From Blattamonas nauphoetae (taxonomy: Eukaryota > Preaxostyla > Oxymonadida): a stretch of DNA of 64,000 nucleotides. Under the pieces are notes generated by a model. That model did no database searches, was not told the origin of the DNA, and saw only the letters and a program-made list of their open reading frames with translations. Positions 57,201 through 64,000 of the stretch are shown here, in pieces. The translations under genes were made by a program, and so were the position numbers. The stretch lies in contig JARBJD010000204.1 in the NCBI GenBank assembly GCA_033064195.1, positions 1 through 64,000 on the forward strand, read 5' to 3'. The number at the start of each line of letters is the position of its first letter. The first letter of the stretch is position 1.

Positions 57201-57800
57201 GTGGGAGTCGAGTATTTTCCATAGGCTCCTGTTGAGAGTGCATCAGAGATCTGATTGTCATCGGGAACTCCTGACTGGGCGCATCTGCTTGGTCATCTTA
57301 AGAAACAAGCACTTGTTGATTGTATGTCTATTGCTGCTGACGAGGAGGGTATTGATGGGTGAGAGATTTCGGGATGATGTGATAGAACTTGTCCGGGTTG
57401 AGATTCTGGTCCCTCATCGAATGATACTGCAAATAGTACATGTGGCGAGGTCGAGGACGCCCAGACATTCCCATTTGTGTTGAGGGAGTCTTGTCAAGTC
57501 ATTTGGAACTGCGATCACGATCGTGATCATGAAACAAGACAGACTGAGGAAAGCGAATGATATATAAATCGAGAAAGAGAGAAAAATCAAACGGAGAGTG
57601 AGATCATCATTGTTTACATGACGAATAAGCTCTTCATAAGCTCATTGAACGATTTTACACTCCTCCGTGGGTGAGATCAACTCATACGTCAACTCCAACT
57701 TGAAACCCCAAAAGTGCGAGAGTATCGACACAAACTTCACATTTCACATCGAATTTCTTGATTAAAAATGAGTTTTAGTCGAAATGAACGAGACAATGAC

Positions 57801-57888
57801 AGATCTGCCTGTAGACTTTGAGATCTGCGCCTAGACCGATCTACAGATCTGCGCCTAGACTTTTCCGGATCTGAGTCTAGACCTACCC
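57801..57888 (-). repeat. E2 right terminal inverted repeat with four iterons
   Basis: Reverse complement of the left repeat with a few mismatches. From the tip: TAGACTCAGATC, TAGGCGCAGATC, TAGGCGCAGATC and TACAGGCAGATC. Confidence 0.9.
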
Positions 57889-58604
57889 GAATCCGACGAG
57901 TCCGATCTCTGTTGATTCTGTGTCAGGAGTTTTCGTCTCTCTCGTTAGAATGGTCCGAGATGAGTTTCAGTTTGATGTGGATCTTCTTGAAGAAGTAGGA
58001 TTGTTCCTTTCTTGGATTCTACGGGGAATCATCAGCCGAAACTTCGATGATTTCTTGAAGGCAGTTGCGCAAGACTCCCCAAACCCCTCTGCAGTCTTTG
58101 TAGATTCGATGACTGTGCTGTATCTTCACCCCATCACTCGATCTTCAGAGATACTCTCTCATTCCATCACTACTGTCTCAGCGAGTGTTCCACATCCAAC
58201 TGTCTGGCCCTTGTCTCCTCCAAACTCATTCCCAGAATCCTTTCCACACCTCGGCTGCGTGATCTTTCTGTAATCTATGATCAGGATGTGATGAAGTATG
58301 TCCTTGCGATCTTTGACAGATGTGTCTGGATCTCTTCTGAACACGGTCTTCAATCCCTCTCCACCCATTCCTACACTGACCAAAGCGAACACTGTTTGCA
58401 CAAACCACCATTCTTCTTTTCACGAATAGCCATGTGTGTTCGTCGCTCGTCTTCATTCTTCACTTCGAAGTTCTTCTCTCCATCGTTGTCATCGTTTTCT
58501 AATTTCGACATGTATTCGGAACTGCACTGATTATTGACACATGACAAAGGTCATGTTGAATGAATAGTAAGAGGAACCAAAACAGAACTATTGAAATACA
58601 AAAA

Positions 58605-60944
58605 TCACACGACAGATCGTCTCGAATTCAAGATCCGGATGAACTTGTCATGTGCCTTCTTATCGGCAATAGAACACTGATCAGAAACGAGGAAATCATT
58701 ATAGGATGGAGGGATCTTGCACTGCGACAAGTCGATCTCCTCCTCTGCCTCGCTCTGAGTCAGCTTCGATTCGAGAAAGAGGGCCATTTGTCGGTCGTGG
58801 ACCGTCACGTGACTGGACCGCCACAGACTGACAGCTTGAATGAAGAGGTATTGGGCGTTGGCCTGGTTTTGATACAAAGCGATCAGGGCATACAGCATTC
58901 GTTTGAGGATGAAGGAGTGATGGTGACAGTGCGATTGGACTGTTGATTTCTGGCATTTGTGGACTCTCATCAGCATCTCTTCGTCGCTGAGGGTGGACAT
59001 AAGGCAGTTCACAAAGGTGCCGACAACTTCATGTTTGATGGAGTTCCAATCGTCCCGGTCCATGGCAGTGACGACAGCACATGCTGTTTCACAGAATTTG
59101 GAGTGCGAGTAATCAAAGCGAGGGATGTCTGACTGCAGCGAGTCTTCCCACTGGATGCTCCGAAGTGTTGTATCGTTGTGTCCATCCACAACTTCAATCC
59201 GTCTTGTGATTCGTTCCACTCTCTTCAGCTTCATGTTGGCTGGACAGAGGAAGCACAAAAGTGACAGAACAACCCCCGAAATGCCCACAACAACCATCAC
59301 AACGAGTGTCGACCTCCAAGTTTTGACAGCGCTGTGGACATGAGCTTGTATGGCTCGGCTGAACACGATCACCCCATTGTAAACATCTTCTCGCATCCCT
59401 GTCACCATCAGCTGGAGATCGGGGTGGTCGGGAGTGATGGATGATGAAGGGTCGCTGAGGAGAGTCAGGCGTTGGGCTGCGGTGAAGAAGAGATTTAGAA
59501 GACCTTCCAATCCGAGGAACTCGCCTTGGATGCCGAAGATGCGTGGGTTTTCGCACTCTTCGGGAGTGTCCATTAAACATGTGGTTGGTTGAAGAGCAAT
59601 CCGAACCATTTCGCTGTTTGGAACGAGTGTTCGAGTGACTTCCATTCCGTCCATCAGCTCGTCCCCACTCAGATATTGTCCATCGCCTGGCTTCGCGCCC
59701 TGCATGCATTTGTTGTGGATGGCGATGACATAGTCGATCAGAGTCGCTGCCTCCTGCTGCAGTCGTGTTGCGTTCTGAGTGAGGTGTGAGAAGTCATTCC
59801 ATCCAGGGCGAGTTGATTCAAAGGTGAAATGCTTCGGTGGTTCAGTCTCAGCGGGGAAGGCGATCTGAAGGAGGAGGAAGTTGACGACGTTGAGGAGAGA
59901 CAGACGGTACAGCGAGAAGAAGATCTGATTCCTGTCAGCGGAGACTTCGAGTTGAGCGATGAAGAAAGAGGAGAACATGGCGCCGAAGCTCGCAATCAGC
60001 AGAACGACGAAGAAGACACACAGAACCACAATCCGCTTCGGGATCAGCCCACTCATCGATTTCACCTTGTCCTTCAGCATCTCCTCTTCTTCGTTCAGCT
60101 CGGCTGCCTGGTCTTCAATTGTCTCCGCTGGTGGATTGTCGAGTTCAGGAGATTGGTCTTCTCTTCGAGTTTTGTGCAGAGCGGTTGCATCCGACGTTTC
60201 CGACTCCCCCCAATCATCGACATTGGAGAAAGCTGGATGGTTAGGACTGTGCATGAAGGAGTTGGTGGGAGACATGAGCTGCGAGGCAGAGAACATGTGG
60301 CGGAAGGACTGCGGTCGAAGCACCCCTTCGGGAGGGGAGTTGAAACCGAGAATGTTGGTGTTTGTGACGTTTGGAACGTTGAATGTTGAATCCTGGAATG
60401 GCGGAAGGACAGACAAAGACATTGATTTGATCGGCATTGAGGTTCGATATTGCGAAAGTGGACTGGATGAGTGGAGAGGAGAGAAACTCGAAGTTGAGCG
60501 AGCATTTGTGAAATTCCGGTGTAGCCTTCGCGATGGGAGGACATCTGACCCTTCGGAAGGGAAGGTCTCGATGATCTCCGTCTTGTACTGGTCTTCCACA
60601 TCCTCCTTGTCTGCTTCTTCAAATTGGTCGAGGAGATGGATGGCTGTCGCTTGTGACTTGGCTGAATCTGGCTCGACTTTCGAGATGTGTAATTTTGACA
60701 GGGCTTTCATGGCAAGTTTCGGTTGTTTCGGGAATTGTGGGTTTCCAGTCAGCTCAGACGGATTGTGAATGAATATCTCTTGTTTCCCACTTTTGATCGA
60801 CACTGCCACGCTTTTCTCGTCCTCCGAAAGGAACTCGTCGAGATTGGCGTCTGAATGGAGGCTTTTGGAGTCGATGTCAGCGAGATCCTTCTTGTTGTCG
60901 ACGTTTGCTCGTGTATCGTATTGTGTGCAGTCGTCATCACCCAT
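58605..60944 (-). CDS. Membrane protein with C-terminal hemerythrin domain (779 aa)
   Basis: The chosen start MGDDDCTQYD (60,944) avoids the adjoining minisatellite, which is also open in this frame. Residues 1-300 are a polar, Ser-rich cytosolic-type region. Hydrophobic segments lie at ~304-332, ~344-362 and ~546-568, bounding a ~180-aa loop with Cys residues. Residues ~598-730 match a hemerythrin: W599, H614 (DYSHSKF), E655, H672 and H676 (SHCHHHSF), H712 and D717 (SSHVTVHD). The usual histidine of the HFxxEE motif is Thr651, so six of seven di-iron ligands are kept. It probably senses or binds oxygen or iron at a membrane. TGA stop. Confidence 0.82.
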   Translation of the reverse strand: MGDDDCTQYDTRANVDNKKDLADIDSKSLHSDANLDEFLSEDEKSVAVSIKSGKQEIFIHNPSELTGNPQFPKQPKLAMKALSKLHISKVEPDSAKSQATAIHLLDQFEEADKEDVEDQYKTEIIETFPSEGSDVLPSRRLHRNFTNARSTSSFSPLHSSSPLSQYRTSMPIKSMSLSVLPPFQDSTFNVPNVTNTNILGFNSPPEGVLRPQSFRHMFSASQLMSPTNSFMHSPNHPAFSNVDDWGESETSDATALHKTRREDQSPELDNPPAETIEDQAAELNEEEEMLKDKVKSMSGLIPKRIVVLCVFFVVLLIASFGAMFSSFFIAQLEVSADRNQIFFSLYRLSLLNVVNFLLLQIAFPAETEPPKHFTFESTRPGWNDFSHLTQNATRLQQEAATLIDYVIAIHNKCMQGAKPGDGQYLSGDELMDGMEVTRTLVPNSEMVRIALQPTTCLMDTPEECENPRIFGIQGEFLGLEGLLNLFFTAAQRLTLLSDPSSSITPDHPDLQLMVTGMREDVYNGVIVFSRAIQAHVHSAVKTWRSTLVVMVVVGISGVVLSLLCFLCPANMKLKRVERITRRIEVVDGHNDTTLRSIQWEDSLQSDIPRFDYSHSKFCETACAVVTAMDRDDWNSIKHEVVGTFVNCLMSTLSDEEMLMRVHKCQKSTVQSHCHHHSFILKRMLYALIALYQNQANAQYLFIQAVSLWRSSHVTVHDRQMALFLESKLTQSEAEEEIDLSQCKIPPSYNDFLVSDQCSIADKKAHDKFIRILNSRRSVV

Positions 60945-61028
60945 GTTCTTGTCTGACTCATTCAGTCTGTCCTTCAGCTTCTGTGCTGTCTTCTTTGAAA
61001 TGTTGACGAAATTGAATAAAGCGGAGCG

Positions 61029-64000
61029 ACGATGGTTGAGGTTCTTGCGGACATGGAAGCAGAGGACGAAGGTTGAGGTTCTTGCGGACATGGAAGCAGA
61101 GGACGAAGGTTGAGGTTCTTGCGGACATGGAAGCAGAGGACGATGGTTGAGGTTCTTGCGGACATGGAAGCAGAGGACGATGGTTGAGGTTCTTGCGGAC
61201 ATGGAAGCAGAGGACGAAGGTTGAGGTTCTTGCGGACATGGAAGCAGAGGACGAAGGTTGAGGTTCTTGCGGACATGGAAGCAGAGGACGATGGTTGAGG
61301 TTCTTGCGGACATGGAAGCAGAGGACGAAGGTTGAGGTTCTTGCGGACATGGAAGCAGAGGACGAAGGTTGAGGTTCTTGCGGACATGGAAGCAGAGGAC
61401 GAAGGTTGAGGTTCTTGCGGACATGGAAGCAGAGGACGATGGTTGAGGTTCTTGCGGACATGGAAGCAGAGGACGAAGGTTGAGGTTCTTGCGGACATGG
61501 AAGCAGAGGACGAAGGTTGAGGTTCTTGCGGACATGGAAGCAGAGGACGATGGTTGAGGTTCTTGCGGACATGGAAGCAGAGGACGATGGTTGAGGTTCT
61601 TGCGGACATGGAAGCAGAGGACGATGGTTGAGGTTCTTGCGGACATGGAAGCAGAGGACGATGGTTGAGGTTCTTGCGGACATGGAAGCAGAGGACGAAG
61701 GTTGAGGTTCTTGCGGACATGGAAGCAGAGGACGAAGGTTGAGGTTCTTGCGGACATGGAAGCAGAGGACGATGGTTGAGGTTCTTGCGGACATGGAAGC
61801 AGAGGACGATGGTTGAGGTTCTTGCGGACATGGAAGCAGAGGACGAAGGTTGAGGTTCTTGCGGACATGGAAGCAGAGGACGAAGGTTGAGGTTCTTGCG
61901 GACATGGAAGCAGAGGACGAAGGTTGAGGTTCTTGCGGACATGGAAGCAGAGGACGAAGGTTGAGGTTCTTGCGGACATGGAAGCAGAGGACGAAGGTTG
62001 AGGTTCTTGCGGACATGGAAGCAGAGGACGAAGGTTGAGGTTCTTGCGGACATGGAAGCAGAGGACGATGGTTGAGGTTCTTGCGGACATGGAAGCAGAG
62101 GACGATGGTTGAGGTTCTTGCGGACATGGAAGCAGAGGACGATGGTTGAGGTTCTTGCGGACATGGAAGCAGAGGACGAAGGTTGAGGTTCTTGCGGACA
62201 TGGAAGCAGAGGACGATGGTTGAGGTTCTTGCGGACATGGAAGCAGAGGACGAAGGTTGAGGTTCTTGCGGACATGGAAGCAGAGGACGAAGGTTGAGGT
62301 TCTTGCGGACATGGAAGCAGAGGACGATGGTTGAGGTTCTTGCGGACATGGAAGCAGAGGACGATGGTTGAGGTTCTTGCGGACATGGAAGCAGAGGACG
62401 ATGGTTGAGGTTCTTGCGGACATGGAAGCAGAGGACGAAGGTTGAGGTTCTTGCGGACATGGAAGCAGAGGACGAAGGTTGAGGTTCTTGCGGACATGGA
62501 AGCAGAGGACGATGGTTGAGGTTCTTGCGGACATGGAAGCAGAGGACGAAGGTTGAGGTTCTTGCGGACATGGAAGCAGAGGACGAAGGTTGAGGTTCTT
62601 GCGGACATGGAAGCAGAGGACGAAGGTTGAGGTTCTTGCGGACATGGAAGCAGAGGACGATGGTTGAGGTTCTTGCGGACATGGAAGCAGAGGACGATGG
62701 TTGAGGTTCTTGCGGACATGGAAGCAGAGGACGATGGTTGAGGTTCTTGCGGACATGGAAGCAGAGGACGATGGTTGAGGTTCTTGCGGACATGGAAGCA
62801 GAGGACGATGGTTGAGGTTCTTGCGGACATGGAAGCAGAGGACGAAGGTTGAGGTTCTTGCGGACATGGAAGCAGAGGACGATGGTTGAGGTTCTTGCGG
62901 ACATGGAAGCAGAGGACGATGGTTGAGGTTCTTGCGGACATGGAAGCAGAGGACGATGGTTGAGGTTCTTGCGGACATGGAAGCAGAGGACGAAGGTTGA
63001 GGTTCTTGCGGACATGGAAGCAGAGGACGATGGTTGAGGTTCTTGCGGACATGGAAGCAGAGGACGATGGTTGAGGTTCTTGCGGACATGGAAGCAGAGG
63101 ACGATGGTTGAGGTTCTTGCGGACATGGAAGCAGAGGACGAAGGTTGAGGTTCTTGCGGACATGGAAGCAGAGGACGAAGGTTGAGGTTCTTGCGGACAT
63201 GGAAGCAGAGGACGATGGTTGAGGTTCTTGCGGACATGGAAGCAGAGGACGATGGTTGAGGTTCTTGCGGACATGGAAGCAGAGGACGATGGTTGAGGTT
63301 CTTGCGGACATGGAAGCAGAGGACGAAGGTTGAGGTTCTTGCGGACATGGAAGCAGAGGACGAAGGTTGAGGTTCTTGCGGACATGGAAGCAGAGGACGA
63401 AGGTTGAGGTTCTTGCGGACATGGAAGCAGAGGACGAAGGTTGAGGTTCTTGCGGACATGGAAGCAGAGGACGATGGTTGAGGTTCTTGCGGACATGGAA
63501 GCAGAGGACGAAGGTTGAGGTTCTTGCGGACATGGAAGCAGAGGACGATGGTTGAGGTTCTTGCGGACATGGAAGCAGAGGACGAAGGTTGAGGTTCTTG
63601 CGGACATGGAAGCAGAGGACGATGGTTGAGGTTCTTGCGGACATGGAAGCAGAGGACGAAGGTTGAGGTTCTTGCGGACATGGAAGCAGAGGACGAAGGT
63701 TGAGGTTCTTGCGGACATGGAAGCAGAGGACGAAGGTTGAGGTTCTTGCGGACATGGAAGCAGAGGACGAAGGTTGAGGTTCTTGCGGACATGGAAGCAG
63801 AGGACGATGGTTGAGGTTCTTGCGGACATGGAAGCAGAGGACGATGGTTGAGGTTCTTGCGGACATGGAAGCAGAGGACGATGGTTGAGGTTCTTGCGGA
63901 CATGGAAGCAGAGGACGATGGTTGAGGTTCTTGCGGACATGGAAGCAGAGGACGATGGTTGAGGTTCTTGCGGACATGGAAGCAGAGGACGATGGTTGAG
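61029..64000. repeat. 37-bp minisatellite, about 80 units, continuing past the window
   Basis: Unit GGTTGAGGTTCTTGCGGACA + 17 bp ending GACGA(A/T). Units are identical except for one A/T site, so the array is a string of two unit types in irregular order. Since 37 is not a multiple of three, all three frames are used in turn. On the minus strand all three are free of stops and encode the same 37-residue cycle (SARTST(I/F)VLCFHVRKNL…). It adjoins the hemerythrin gene. Whether it is translated is unknown. Confidence 0.95.

Larger units (their letters stand above)
54034..57888. mobile_element. TIR element E2: gene-carrying DNA transposon (Mutator-like?)
   Basis: 3,855 bp, with ~88-bp terminal inverted repeats beginning GGGTAGGTCTAG and a perfect 9-bp target duplication GAATCCGAC (54,025-54,033 and 57,889-57,897). 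Each end has four boxes of the same TA(G/C)(A/G)C(G/T)CAGATC type as E1, so E1 and E2 belong to one family although their spacers differ. The interior carries a 380-bp MITE and a minus-strand coiled-coil gene with a preserved intron. No transposase was seen, so this copy is non-autonomous. The retained intron implies cargo gained at the DNA level. Confidence 0.87.
53945..58530 (+). pseudogene. SPFLNW-family gene I, interrupted by element E2
   Basis: The left part (~53,945-54,033) contains ADPEYSPFLNWNP preceded by a broken leader (MTSSESISHF in another frame). E2 begins at the last codon of the motif. The right part from 57,889 continues SPISVDSVSGVFVSLVRMVR and VFVDSMTVL, then changes frame near 58,120 and runs to ~58,530 (LVSSKLIPRILSTPRLRDLS is readable). 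Besides the insertion there are at least two frameshifts, so it was dead or dying independently of E2. Confidence 0.8.

Noticed and set aside
58605-63977. A single 1,790-aa protein including the repeat array
   Set aside because: The array is open in all three minus frames, so openness is not evidence of coding. The conserved protein has its own good start at 60,944.
61029-64000. CRISPR array or subtelomeric repeat
   Set aside because: Units are directly adjacent with no variable spacers, and the unit is not telomere-like. It is a minisatellite.

Overview
The window looks like nuclear DNA of a flagellated, anaerobic protist, most likely an oxymonad metamonad such as Blattamonas. This is inference from content, not a database match. 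The supporting signs are eukaryotic genes with very short GT-AG introns (28-97 nt), large paralogous families, huge beta-helix/Ig-like surface receptors with degenerate kinase tails, a ciliary ASH-domain gene remnant, a transmembrane hemerythrin protein, and a dense layering of transposons. The recurrent family of ~350-400 aa alpha-helical proteins, many opening with a (D/E)YSPFL(N/T)W motif, is called the SPFLNW family here; I know no formal name for it.

Layout. Positions ~45-19,280 and ~22,875-35,650 are the two arms of an inverted segmental duplication around a ~3.6 kb centre. Each arm carries, from centre outward: a beta-helix receptor (D), SPFLNW genes C and B, a kelch-type gene, and SPFLNW gene A in the opposite direction. 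The right arm is the less damaged copy. The left arm has a mariner-like element in A1, a large TIR element in C1, and a deletion plus a local inversion in D1. Removing the insertions and restoring the ~2.3 kb missing from D1 makes the arms about equal in length (~12.8 kb). The centre holds an intact SPFLNW gene, a beta-helix fragment and a coiled-coil/SPRY gene.

35.7-39 kb has a tRNA-like gene with a Pol III T-run, a broken coiled-coil member of the SPRY-gene family and an intact SPFLNW gene. 39-46.1 kb is a decayed ~7 kb beta-helix/Ig-like gene containing two identical 315-bp blocks. 46.3-47.6 kb is a second SPRY gene whose stop codon lies in a 380-bp MITE. 48.2-52.2 kb is a long low-complexity/coiled-coil gene. 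52.4-53.5 kb is an eight-exon copine/RGLG-type vWA gene. 53.9-58.5 kb is an SPFLNW pseudogene split by a second TIR element. 58.6-60.9 kb is a membrane protein with a C-terminal hemerythrin domain, and 61.0 kb to the window end is a 37-bp minisatellite.

The most notable find is a DNA-transposon family seen twice: E1 at 6,864-14,359 and E2 at 54,034-57,888. Both have ~90-bp terminal inverted repeats built from four iterated CGCAGATC-type boxes, perfect 9-bp target duplications, and cargo that looks like captured host gene sequence: an ASH-domain ciliary gene in E1, and an intron-bearing coiled-coil gene in E2. I recognised no transposase. They resemble gene-carrying Mutator-like elements (Pack-MULEs) but could be a distinct superfamily. 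E1 is itself invaded by a DIRS-type retroelement, giving a four-layer nest.
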